DNA of 64,000 nt from Crambe crambe. Taxonomy: Eukaryota > Porifera > Demospongiae > Poecilosclerida > Crambeidae. Position numbers and translations under genes: made by a program. The notes beneath the pieces are model-generated. The model was not told the origin of the DNA. It did no database searches and saw only the letters and a list, made by a program, of their open reading frames with translations. Positions 10,227 through 22,500 of the stretch are shown piece after piece. Every line of letters begins with the position of its first letter. The stretch's first letter is position 1. Where the stretch lies: the NCBI GenBank assembly GCA_963924555.1, contig OZ004594.1:5673563-5737562 (forward strand). Direction: 5' to 3'.

Positions 10227-11744
10227 GGTTGTTACTAAATGCCGGTACGGTACGGGAGAAATGCGGGATCTCCCGTCCCGTCCCGCCTACTAAAATCGGG
10301 GACAAACGCGGGATGTCCGGTCCTGTCCAGTCTACTGAAATCCGGGACAAGCGCAGGATGTCCGGTCCTGTCCAGTCTACTAAAATCCGGGACAAGCATG
10401 GGATGTTCTGTCCCATAAAATCCGGGATCTGCATGCACCTGACAGCCAGCTATAGTTAGACCAGACTTTCAAAAGACATGGCTAGCTAATTCATTGATGT
10501 GGGTGATAATAATGAAAAAGTGATCATGAAAAATTGATAGTCTCTCAATATCTTGGAGTCTTAGCAGTTTCCAATGTTGCACCTATTTGTTCGCACTCGT
10601 ATACGTATCAAAAGAATCATAGCCTGCAAAAAAATAATTTTCAATCAGCCATAGCTATAGCTGCCATAAACTTTAGCTAGCTAGTGGCTAAACCAACAGG
10701 AATTATAAATTCAGTGAAACCTCCAAATAACAGCCAAGTTCATGACAGGTGTTTTGATCTTTCAGGTATAGCTAGAGAGGTCGACCCTTCTTGGAGGTTT
10801 TATAATAATATAGGTCATTTATTTTCATTCCATTCAGTTTGGCTGCATGTTGTAGAGAGTTTGGCTGCTCTTCAGAGCCCCCTTGTTTGGAGGTAGTGAA
10901 ACTGTTCTTTACTTAGCTACACCATATCCCCCTAGCTATTATAGCTTAGCTATATGATTAATTGTATCGCATCCATGTCTAAAGGCCATTGGGAAGAAAA
11001 TAATGCATGATTTCTCCTTGAAGTATTGACACTGAAACTGCTGCCAAGTTTACCAGATAGCTAGTTACTACTATAATATTTCTCCATCTCTCCTGTAAAT
11101 ATACAGAGCTCAGCATGCAGTTTCAGGAAGCTATTCGGACTCGTTTCATTTGATTTCAGCAAATTCTCAGGAAAACATGAATATGCTATAGCTAGCTACA
11201 GTGACAAGAGATTGATTGTTGCAAACTTGTTTGGTTGTGCCGGCAAAACACTATCTGGATGATCCGTCTCTAATATGAGACTTTACACAATCTACCCACC
11301 TATGCCTATGTTGATGCAGGAATAGTACTTGATTAATTTGGCTGTTGCTAATTAATTCTACAATTAGAATAATTTAAAACAGCATTCCATATTCTATTCC
11401 ATATTTTTTAGTCACCTGGTTTGTGTATGAGACTAACTTCCTACAGAATAGCAATGAAAGTTTCATAAGCCTACTTTAATTGTCTTGTACAGACTATACA
11501 CTTGCCCACTGTTGGGCTTCTGCACAGGAGCAGTAATAAATTTATCTGGAATATTATGCAAGATGTCAAGAGCCTCACTGATAAGTAGCACACTTTCCAC
11601 TTCGCGCTCATGCAGTATGCGCGGGAGAAGTGCGTCGCATATTTAGGCCGGACATGACGGAATATCCCGCCGACCAGATCCGGATTTTAGTAGGCGGGAT
11701 GAGACAGGACATCCCCGTCCAGTCCCGGATTTTAGTAACAAACC
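10227..11744. mobile_element. Foldback element with tandem-repeat ends
   Basis: The outer ends are GGTTGTTACTAAAT (10227) and TTTTAGTAACAAACC (ending 11744). The left end holds about four tandem units of ~47 bp built on CTACTAAAATCCGGGAC and GGGATGTCCGGTCC (10255-10435). The right end holds about two inverted units with CGGATTTTAGTAGGCGGG (11640-11740). This is the architecture of foldback transposons. The interior is unrelated AT-rich sequence with no transposase visible. The open frames at 10222-10459 are translations of the tandem repeat. Confidence 0.7.
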
Positions 11745-11787
11745 TAAACTAACTGTGCTGTCTACAAAGTTTTCGAGAATTTGAGTT

Positions 11788-12051
11788 GTCCACAAAGGCA
11801 CTCAAACGGCAATTGACAGTTAGGACCTGAGCTTTACTTCAATTTGAACATTACCTGAGGTGTAGAGCTTCAAGATGGTACCAAGATCGTAGATATAGGA
11901 TGAAGCAGTCGCTGTCAAGCGTCCACGATGGCACTCGGATGGCAATTGACAGTTAGGACTTGAGCTTTACTTCACTTTTAACTATACCACTCCTTAGATC
12001 AGGTGTAGAGCTTCAATATGGTACCAAGATCGTAGATATAGGATGAAGCAG
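11788..12051. repeat. Two-copy tandem repeat, period 133 bp
   Basis: GTCCACAAAGGCACTC at 11788 and GTCCACGATGGCACTC at 11921 start two units, each running through GGCAATTGACAGTTAGGAC and GTGTAGAGCTTCAA to GATATAGGATGAAGCAG. No coding or RNA function is evident. Confidence 0.7.
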
Positions 12052-12599
12052 CTGGCAGTTATTTATTAACTAGCCTGCACCCACAGAAAATCTGTGGCAA
12101 TCTTATTTTGCATTTGAAATTGCATGCTATTGGGGCTGGTTTCCTCTAGCTAAGCCTATGCTGTGCTCTTCTTCCCTAGGCATGCTGCAGCCTTGCATTC
12201 TCTGCTAGCTTAGGCTTACTGCAGTCTCCAGTCCCTTGGTTGTTTCTATCTTCACCAGCCTGGTTAGGCTTGCTGCAGTTGCAGAGTAACTATTGACCTT
12301 TGAACCTTATTTTCCTATTTCTTTCTTTCTCCTCAAGATTTATTATTGAGTCAAGTCCATATCTAGAAACTCGAGTGATTGGGCGTATCGAGGCTCGATC
12401 AGCCATTTCTTCCTTGCTTTGAATTTCCAAGTGATACGCATGCGCATTACCAATTGACCCTATTCGTCATGGTGATTCTACTGAATGCACACGTAGCGAC
12501 TTGCCATTTCTCTGTGGAAGGGCAATGCCTTCCTGTGGCTGAGCCGTCTGCCCCTCACCCCCGCAGTAGTTGATGGGAAGGTCTAACTGTTCAACATAG

Positions 12600-14212
12600 A
12601 ACATCCTGGCCCATGTCAGGCCAAAACTATTCATCTCGTTTCATTAATTTCATTTAGCCTAAGGTCCTACAGTTTGCCGACGTCACGAATAGTGTGAACT
12701 ACACCCTCGCACCATCCTCCCAGTGTCTCCACGACCAAGGGGACAAAGGTGATCCCTATCTCTCTACATTCTTCAGCATGGGCTGCCATCTTCCGTCCCT
12801 CGCCAATCTCCAAGGCATATCCTGGGGTATTGGAAGCTCCCTGCTGACTCAGCTGCTGCATGGTAGAGATAACCGTCACATCAAGGGCTGCTGGTCACCC
12901 TCTTTTCCAGTTGGGCAAGTAGATATCCGCTGGGCGGTTAGATGAGTCAGGAATCAGGGAGGGGACCTCCTTCCGGGGCGCTAAAGCAGCTGTTTGGGCT
13001 ACCGAAAAAAGTGCATCCCGGATGGAATCATGTCGGTGAGTCCTGTCCCCATTTCCCCCACAGCCAATCTGGTGGTCACCGTAAGTGTCTACTTTATTCC
13101 CGCAAGCAGGACAGGGCCCTCTCTGGTCATATGTAGGCCAAGCCAGTAGCTCACACATAACCTAAACTCTCTGTCCTGTAGATGGAGACCTTGAGTGGAT
13201 GAGGGTATGACATTTAGCCAGTCTCCAGCATGAGGGAGGGCTGTGGAAAGGGCGAGAGCTTTAGAGTGGATGTTAGGTGCTGAAGTGAGGAGCTGGTTGT
13301 AGGTAGCGAGATAAGGGACGTTGACGGAGAGAAATGTCCACCTCCTCTAGGGAGGACCAATCAGGTCTTCCAGCTGCTTCAGAGAGAGCAGCAAGGGTGG
13401 CGGGCAAGTGTGGTGAAGGTCGTGGGTCTTGTCCCAGGATTCTGGCTACTAAATCCTCAGGGAACCGATGTAGGCACCATGAGCGTGTACAGAGGCTCTT
13501 TGGATATTAAGGCCCCCATGGGAGCTGGGGAGGGAGGCCTTCAGCCGGACCCACTCTGATAGTGGGGGTCAGACAAGGCATCCTCCATAGCATTGTCGAA
13601 TGCATTGATGGCCTCTGTGATGTGACTTGGGGGGGGGGTAGTTCTAAGGACGAAGGCAACCTTAGGCAGTGCTAGACAGGAGCGAAGCAATGTGGCTTCC
13701 ATCTGTGAGTCCTCCAGATCTGGTAACATGGCCAGAGCCTCCTTCACCTTATTCACTCGGTTCATCACTGTGGACTCACAAAAGGATGGGGGCCAACTGG
13801 GCAGCCCAGGAGTGTGAATCCCTCCCGAACACCAGGAACATCAGATGGTAGAGGGTTGATGGAGACGTCTGAGTCTGCAGGGACATAGAGGAGAGACTTG
13901 GCACGGTTGAGGAGGAGGCCTCTAGCCGGTCCTCTTCCTCGGCCTTGGCGATGTCGTTGGGGGAACCACAAAGTGTCCCGTCATCCAGGTACTAGGCGTT
14001 GATCTTAAGGTCTGGAATCTCCTTTTTGATTCGTTCCACTATGGGGTGGAGGGTCAGAGCAAAGCTTAGTGGGCCGAGCGGATCCCCTTGTTGTACCCCG
14101 CAGCAGCTCCGCAAGGTATCACTCCCGAGATGTAGAAGGGGCTGGGAGCCGTAGCAGCTCTCCATCCAGGCTGCTAAACGCGATGTGGACCCTGATTTCC
14201 TCGACCCTTGAA
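12600..14212 (-). pseudogene. Decayed retroelement: RT plus CCHC and restriction-like endonuclease
   Basis: Read on the minus strand from 14212 downward. A reverse-transcriptase core has GVQQGDPLGPLSFALTLHP and, after a premature stop, YLDDGTLCGSPND. RT-thumb-like segments follow (GFTLLGCPVG; ATLLRSCLALPKVAFVLRT). A zinc knuckle CPACGNKVDTYGDHQIGC comes next, then RPADIYLP...ALDVTVIS, resembling the PD-(D/E)XK-like restriction-like endonuclease that ends R2/NeSL/HERO-group retroelements. The 5' part is missing and several frameshifts break the frame. The sibling copies at 42655-43915 and 47081-49340 show the same domain order. The clade assignment is inference from domain order. Confidence 0.7.
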
Positions 14213-14292
14213 CCGTGACAGACGTACGTACAAGCGTAGATGACCCTGGGTGTTTTGCGTATCAAGCCTCTACCGCACTCTCTGATATCAAA

Positions 14293-16391
14293 ATGTATCC
14301 TGAAACTAGTATTGGGGTATTTCTACTAACGTTTATAATGTCAGCAACTATCTTGATAAGGGTGGCTGTTGGCTTATATCCCTATTCAGGTATGTCGTAG
14401 GACAGTACCATTTAGCTAGGTAAAGGGTCGGCCGTTCCCCCCTCCGGCTCCCAGACCCGAACCTAGATTCTATCCAGTGGGCTGGAAATGACCTCACATC
14501 ACTTGTTCTCACAGCTTAGTGTGCGTAGATTATACTATAATGAGATTCGTGTTTGTGGTGAACGTTTGGATAGGTGCAGGTTGTCCTCCCATGTTTGGTG
14601 ATTACGAGGCACAGAGGCATTGGATGGAAATGACATACAACCTTCCTGTCTACCAGTGGTATGAAATGTTGACAATGGAGGTTCTGTCAGAATCTATGTT
14701 TTGTTGACAGGTATGTCAACTCCACTATGAATAACCTTCAGTATTGGGGATTGGACTATCCTCCCTTAACAGCCTACCACAGTTTGATAGCAGGAACAAT
14801 ATCTGCATACATGCATCCCGATTGGATAAACTTGAGAACATCTCGAGGATATGAAAGTTATGATCATAAATTGTTTATGAGATATTCTGTTTTGGTAACA
14901 GATATTTCAATTTTCTTCACTGCTGTGACTGCATTTGTGTGCTATTTAACAAAATACTCTAAACATTCCAGAAACATAACTGTAAGGTTATCTTACTTAA
15001 AATTATATCAATCATAACAATTTTTTCCCCAATTGTAGGATATCCAAAAGACGATCTTAATTTGCATTATCTTATCTCAGCCCGCCATTATCCTGATTGA
15101 TCATGGACACTTTCAGTACAATTCAATTAGTTTAGGATTGGCTCTGTGGGGCATAATTGGTGTTATTTCAGGTTGGGATGTATCTGGTTCTATTGCCTTT
15201 TGTCTTGCTTTAAACTTCAAGCAGATGGAATTGTACCATTCACTACCATTCTTCTGCTATTTATTGGGAAAGGCTTTGTCTAGTAGTGGTAATAGAGTTG
15301 CTATTGTGACAAAATTGGGCATGGCAGTAATATTTGTGTTTGGCTTATGCTGGATTCCTTTCTACATTGTAGGAGGCAAGCAAGGTGTTATCCAAGTTCT
15401 TATGAGAATATTCCCCTTTAATAGGGGGATATTTGAAGATAAAGTAGCCAGCTTTTGGTGTACTATTTCTGTGCTTATAAAAATTAAGGATTTGTTACCA
15501 CTTTCTTGGCTTGTTCGAATAAGTTTCATTACCACCCTAATAACAACAATACCATCATTAGGGAATTTACTGAAGTATCCTACGGCTTATAGATTCTTAT
15601 TATCATTGGTAAGTTTAGTTAAGATTTTTTTCATTGCATCATATTATACTATTGTACATCTTTCCAGGTTGTATCATCTTTAGCTTTCTTCTTGTTTTCA
15701 TTTCAAGTACATGAGAAATCAATTCTCTTGGTAACTCTGCCTGTTAGTCTCCTAATTGCACACCATCCTTTTATGGTTACATGGTTCAACATTGTGGCTG
15801 CATTTAGCATGTACCCACTCCTGACAAGAGATGGTCTGGCAGTTCCCACCTGGAGTGTGTGTGGTTTATTCATTGTGATATCAGTGCTCAGCATTTCATG
15901 GTGTACTTCCAAGCGACTTCACTGGATTCAAATTTCAATGGTGAGCACCTTTTAATAACCTCAGTCCTGGTGGGACGACAGGCTGAAGTATTATCCTTGT
16001 CTAGTATAATAATTATACTAAGTAGGACATATTGTGATTCTACTCTGTTAAATTATTAGCTACTCTCTCATATCATTTTGTAATTCAACATTTCTTGGCC
16101 ATGCAGTTGGTGACATCACTGGGAATTTTACTGGGATTATGTTTGTCCTCACATTTTCTTCCTACTCCACCTTCTCTCCCTGATTTATTCCCTGTTCTCA
16201 TTTCTTCCTACTCGTGCCTTCTTTTTATACTAACCTTCCTGTACTTCTATTTTATACAAATCTGTCTTCCTGGAGATGCAAGTAAAGAGTGGAACCTTGC
16301 CTGGGACTGTAATCATCTGTCAGAGTATATATATCAGAAAGTGGGAAGGTCTTCCATCACACTTGCCATGACAAGTAGAAAGAAACAATGA
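14293..16391 (+). CDS. ALG6: ALG6 alpha-1,3-glucosyltransferase (complete, 6 exons, 526 aa)
   Basis: ALG6 adds the first glucose from dolichyl-phosphate glucose to Man9GlcNAc2-PP-dolichol on the lumenal side of the ER, in N-glycan precursor assembly. Exons 14293-14389, 14574-14658, 14711-14981, 15039-15608, 15668-15940 and 16107-16391 join in phase with GT-AG introns of 52-184 bp to give 1581 nt; the animal family is about 507 aa. Signatures are [13 protein letters not shown] (the acidic residue D42 is at the catalytic-base position of yeast Alg6), [26 protein letters not shown]-like RTSRGYES with [38 protein letters not shown] and [11 protein letters not shown]. Multiple hydrophobic spans fit a GT-C polytopic enzyme. 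The ATG at 14293 is chosen because exon 1 then encodes a first membrane span; a GTG at 14215 is upstream in frame. It converges on the Lgl gene, stops 139 bp apart. Confidence 0.95.
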
Positions 16392-16469
16392 CTAATTTAC
16401 ATCATAAAAATATACAGTATACTACCAAAAAAAAAATTACATCATAGATACAAGCCTTAAAAATTGAAC

Positions 16470-16475
16470 TATAAA
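16470..16475 (+). terminator. Possible variant poly(A) signal of ALG6
   Basis: TATAAA lies about 80 bp after the ALG6 stop. No AATAAA is present between the stop and the convergent gene. The assignment is tentative. Confidence 0.25.
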
Positions 16476-16529
16476 TATCACTACTTACATTGTCATGGCT
16501 ATTATAGGGGAGAAGATAATACTAAACAT

Positions 16530-16535
16530 TTTATT
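16530..16535 (-). terminator. Poly(A) signal overlapping the Lgl stop codon
   Basis: On the minus strand GAATAAAATG contains both the TAA stop (16533-16531) and a canonical AATAAA, implying a very short 3' UTR if it is used. Confidence 0.5.
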
Positions 16536-19500
16536 CAGATTTTTTAACTCTAGCCTGCATGTGTTCATAAAAAGCTCTGGCATTCTCCAGCTGCTGAAGA
16601 GATGATGCTATGATATTATCCAATTCCTGGCTACCCTCTTCAAGATCCTAAGATACAAAAAAGGTTCACTCCCAACTATCACTAATTGTATGCTACAATA
16701 CCTCAATTCCCATTGCCCCTGGATTTCCAAAAGTGGTACTATCATGAGTGATCCCATGAGGTTCCAAGTCATCATCAGAGCTTTCACTATCACTTGAATC
16801 ACTCCCAGAAGATGAACTGCTAGATGGCGAATGTTCCCTAGAATTCAGACATCTTGAATTAGTTATAAGAAACTACTATGAAATCAATACATGCATACCT
16901 TGCATCTGTAATCATTGGTTGCACACCTAAACACATATAATTGTTAGTTATTCAGTAGTACCTCTTAGGTTATCGCATATTACTTATGTACCTGGTGATT
17001 TTGACCTCTGCCTTGCTGAACCATTGTCAGTGGCTATGGCTTGACCAATAGGAATTTCATTCCTTTGATTCTGCCCACTAGCAACACTAACAGAGGGATC
17101 ACAGTCCTGACTCTTGTTCCCAGAAGCATCTGCAAAACATCAATCCTTCTATTACACAACCAATAGCTAGTCAGAATTATACTTTGCCAACCTCTTAGGC
17201 AGCAACATTTATACAAACAAAACATATCACTGATGATACTTCTTCATAATAAGAAAATGACAGGCCTGATCCAGTTTTAACGGTTTACTTCAAAGTCAGT
17301 AGTATGGAAGTATAGTGCATGTACCAGCCAATAGAACTATTTGTAGAGAAACATGTGCCTTTTGCCAACAAATTGTACAGTTTTCATCACCAAAGGGTGT
17401 ATAAAATAAAAATACTTTGAATAGCAATTCTAACCACAAAAAATCTGTAGCCAAAAAGTAATTATGCCACACAGACACATATGATCATGCATATAACAAG
17501 GAAACGAGTGGAAATGTTGAAATATATAATATATGTAACCATCTATATTCTAATCATGATTATGGTATAATGTCTCATGAATAATTCAGCAGCCATGTGC
17601 TGACCATATGTTGTACTTAATCTTATTGTATAAACCAGTGGGCAGGACAACTTGAAGAGATTTTGAACTGTAGGTGAGATTTATAGCCTTTCGATCAATG
17701 GCTAAAAGCAACTAAAACTCAGGACTGTTGGCTGTTCTGACTCAAGCCACCCTGCATTTTGGTTTGCACAACTGGAATAAGCACAAAAGACTGTAAACAC
17801 AAGGTTGCTGTTTAAGAAAAGTGATGACTGAAAAAATTGATCAAGTCATGGCTGCTAAATATTGAATTTCTCTGAAATGTCTGGTTCGCCCTCAGCTGTA
17901 GAGTAGGAAGTGCTAGTCTATAGTTTTCAACTATACAGCACCTCATAGCCAGTGTCATTAACTCATGAATTATTCATGAGAAAACTATATAGCTAGAGAG
18001 CACAGAAACAGCAAAAGCAAATCCAATACTTTATTGGGAGCCTGCTACACACCTATCTTTTAGTGGCTCTAGCCTTCAGCTCTTTAGAACTAACTGAAGA
18101 AATAACACTAACGATTTCTAAGGAGTTAACAACATACAAGTACATGCATACCTGAAATATTCAATCCATTGACCATGTTTTCAGGCGATGGAGTTTCTGA
18201 TCGTCTTTCTCTACTACTGCTTGCCTCTGGTGCAACTTCGACTTGGACCACTTGTCTCCTACGTAGACTTGATTTTTTTGGCAGGTGAATAGGGTTAGTG
18301 GACCCTTCATAAGCAAATAAACTGGGCAACATCGATGAGTGATACGAGCTACAGTCAAGAGAAGTTATTGGGCATATATACTGTATATGAGATTAACATT
18401 TACTTACAATCCATATGAACACAAGAGACACCGCTCTAACTCAGAAAATGATCGAAGGTACAAAATTTCACCATATACAGATACAGATATAGATTGCAAG
18501 GCCCTGCATAAATTCATCACAGCTTCAAATTTCAGATACAACGTACACAAACACAGTGCCTACTTGTGATCAGTAGAAGTCACTAATTCATTCTCTCGAA
18601 AGCAGAGTTTCAAGTCAGGCAGAGAAAATACCAAAAATGTACCACCACTAGTAATGATACCCAATGCTGCATTCCAATCACGAGCTGCTCCCACTGGAGC
18701 TGCAGGAACTTTAACTCGTATTATCCAAGCCTTTTGGATTTTTTCATGAAGACGATTTGTAACCTTTTCCTTACGCTTTTGGCGCATCCCAGGCAATGAT
18801 ACTATTTTTATTTGTTCTGATGTACATATAACTGCATAGTGTGGACTTCTGGGGTTTGGTGCAGCAACTAAGCGGGCTTCCACTTCATAAGGCCCAGGAA
18901 TTGGTATTCCATCATAGTCAAGAATAAAGACTGACACTATAGGAGCAGCATGTAGCAGAACATAATCCTTTCCTATATGCATAATCATAATGGTGCTTAA
19001 CTTTCCAGGAGCAAAATAATTCCAGTAATTCATGGCAGCTGGCTAGGTGCTACAGTCAAACCTATAGTTATGACCACCTGCATACAGCTCAATTGGCCAA
19101 GTACAGTGGCAATATATACATTTTAGCCTCCATGTGGTCACTTAATGCAGGCTTCACTGTAGTTATAAATGGAAGGTCAATAATTTCTTACTTAATTTCT
19201 GTAAGCTATATTACTGGGGAAAAGAAATATACACAAAATACCTGCGAGAATAGCTTTATTGATTTGTGATAGTCTTTCTCGAGGATCAGGTAGAGTAAGA
19301 GTGTATTTAATCAGAGATGAACCCATAGTAGCTGCAAATACTGCTGGACTGCTCCCTCCTCCAGAAACATGAGTCTCACTGAAACTCAAGTGACTAACAA
19401 CTCCAGCCAATTCAGGTGGGACCTTTATTTTTGAATAACATAGCTCTGATACATAATTTCCCTCTCAAGATTTCCTTGGATCAACATTCAAAACCCACAG

Positions 19501-22500
19501 GTTAAAGGATGGATGGCCCTCAATCCATTTCTCTCAATGTTCATGCAGCCTGGATGGATACCCAAACATTGTTACATACCTGAGATTCACCACTATCAGG
19601 ATCCACCACACCTCCAATAGGAGATGTAGGCTCAGAAGTTGTTCTGGGCCTCATTCCTTTTGTAGGTGGGACTTTAAGAGACGATGAAAGACCTGCTTCA
19701 TTGTTAAGAGACTCTGCTATCATTCTTCGATCAGTGGACGCAGTTGAATGTCGTCGCTGACGAAAAGAGTCTCGGATAGACCTTCTCAGAGAGTGCATTC
19801 TGGAAATAATGATCACAGTTATACAAGATTAGAATACAGCTAAAAATTCCTTAACCAACCTTGTGATAGATCTGGAACCCAAACCATCAGCTTGTACTGT
19901 TGGATGAATCAAAACAATCTGTTTGATCAAGAAATTGGCAACAGCAAATCCTTTGCTAATTCCAGCAGCAACACTGTCAATAATAATGGAAATATTGACA
20001 CAACTTCAGCAATGATTACATCATACACTTACAGTCCCCAACTGGGTCTAAAAGCCATTGCAGAGACAGCCACTGCTGGCATACACTGAAGATAGAAATT
20101 AGCTTGAAAGCCAGCTGGAAGTGGCACCATATCAGATTTACATTCCAGTGCCTGAGTAGTCCCTAGAGCTGCTCCTCTCCGATTCCTTGGAACATCTCGC
20201 ATGAAAATCTCAGCCTTTGCAACCTTATGTATAGAAGTATGCAATTGCTCAACTATCATTCTCAATCATCATTCAAGTACACAATGCTATCCCAGAATAC
20301 CCATTAAAGTGTGGTAGCATTAGTACAGTGCAGGTCAAAGATCATAACTGTTATAAACTCAAAACTCTCTTTAGAGGTACTCACTCCTACTATAATCCAA
20401 GAGCAGCTATATGATTATTCTGATGTCACTGTTATTTAATTACATAGTTGCTATTAATCTGATGAGATGTTCTATTTGGAAGCTCCTAATATCTAGTCAC
20501 TCCTACTGCACTGCAGATACTTATCCTCCATACTGCTAGCAGCTATGACAGAAAAGTTGTAATTATTAACATAGTATTCTGATGTTACAAAAAACTGCTC
20601 CTAGGATACACTATGTAGGTATAAAATTCAATTTCACTCTATGATTATTACTACTGACCTCAATTAATGTCTCAGAGGGAACAGGGTTCAAAGAGAATGT
20701 GATCACCTGACCTCCATTTCCACCAACACACAAGGTACGAGACAATGGACAAAATTCAATGAATTTAATAGAGAGGCGAGGATCATCTTCAAAAGGATCA
20801 TAAGAACTAGCTTGATAGTAAGGTGGCCACTTGAAGTTAGAAAAGTCTTCCAAGAGCTCAGATTCGGATTCTTGGCCAACGAATAGATTAGCTGTCTTCA
20901 ACTCGTATATTAGTCTCATTGCTCCGGTGGTCACATCCCAAAATTTAACCATTCCATTCTCATGCCTGCAAGTCAATATTACACCACATTGAAAATGTGA
21001 CCAAAAACAATGTTTATAACCAACCAACAAACAGCAAAACAAATTTAAACGAAACAAAAAACAAACTATCATTCATTCATAGAGAGTAGAGTAAGTAGGT
21101 CTCTATAAAACAGTAGCTGAATAATTGTATCTAGCATGCAATATATGTATGAAATTCAGAAACCATTGGTACAGCAAAGAATATTTAAAATTGCTGCCAG
21201 CATTTAATAAATAAAAAAAGAAATACATAATATAAATAATCTAAATAATCAAAGCGTGTTTCTTCCCAGAATACCTCAGCGCTTCGCTACCATCATGGAT
21301 CTCTAAAGTACCTTCGTCCTTCTCCATGCTATTAACTTAGAGTGCCTAACTCTACTTCGTTTTGGACTGTGCATCAGGTCAGATATTGTACTACCGTCTC
21401 CATGTTGATAATCTTTACCATACAACCTAATAACACATGCAAGCAGAGTTCTTTAGCTTTCTCACTGCTAACCAGTATGTACATGCAAGTCTTGTGGCCA
21501 TCAACTGTAAGGTTTGCAAAAATGTACCTCTCCCCCTTCAGTAAGAAATCTGTATAAGTACAGAATACAATGTAGGCTGTTCTGGAGGTAGGCCCTGTGA
21601 TAAACTAGTTTACCTCTTCTTGCAGGCCTTGTCTTCCCCCTGCCACTATTTCTGCCACCACAACACATTATCATTCCACACCTCCACCACTGCCCCCTCC
21701 ACTATCACCACAAGATCAAAGATGCTTTCACACCTTACCCTATAACTTATTGTAATGTAATGAATAATATCAGAGAGTGCGCTAGCACTCTCTAAGTAGG
21801 GATGGCGGGTCAAAGGTCATAAGACAGTATAAACTAAAAACTCTTCTTTCTCTTCTACCCTTACTCTACAGGTTCTCAGAAGTCTAGAGTGAATTATTAT
21901 ATCTACAAAGAAGAGAGGAGAATATTCCAAAACCAAAAATTCATTCGCTAACATAAGAAAAAAACGATGTCTAAAATTGACTTTTGTTCTTTTTCTTTAT
22001 AATAATAATAATAATAATAATAATCAGATCGACGTACCGGCTTACTGGCTATATAGTCTGGCGCAGCCAGCCCCAAGCACTTCCGGAACTCCAGCGTAAG
22101 GGTCTGGTAACACACAATACTTCGACTTGTTCCCGGCCTAAATTTTTTATTTACGTAATATGACGTTTTAGTGTCGTAAAATGACGTTGTCTTGTTTAAT
22201 TGCACCTCGCACGAAGAAAAAAATGGCCTCCCGATCCCGTAATAATTATGGTTGTTATAGCTACCTCACGTCATTAAACGTCATAACGCGTCAGTTAATG
22301 ATATTCATCGTTTTAGCAGGATTTCTGCTAAACGGGAACAAGTCGAAGTATTGTGTGTTACCAGACCCTTGCGCTGGAGTTCCGGAAGTGCCTGGGGCTG
22401 GCTACGCCAGACTACTGGCTATAGTCATCAAAATTCTGCTTTGGCCATCTGTTAGAGCGGCACCATGAGGCTGATCTTTTGCTATTAGTTTTGACTAAGG

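Noticed and set aside
10255-10435. CRISPR-like array
   Set aside because: Units are contiguous tandem repeats with no unique spacers, in an animal genome context.
10222-10459. Open frames on both strands as small genes
   Set aside because: They translate the tandem units of the foldback element.
14215-14292. Earlier GTG start for ALG6
   Set aside because: Animal nuclear genes start at ATG; the ATG at 14293 gives the expected length before [10 protein letters not shown].
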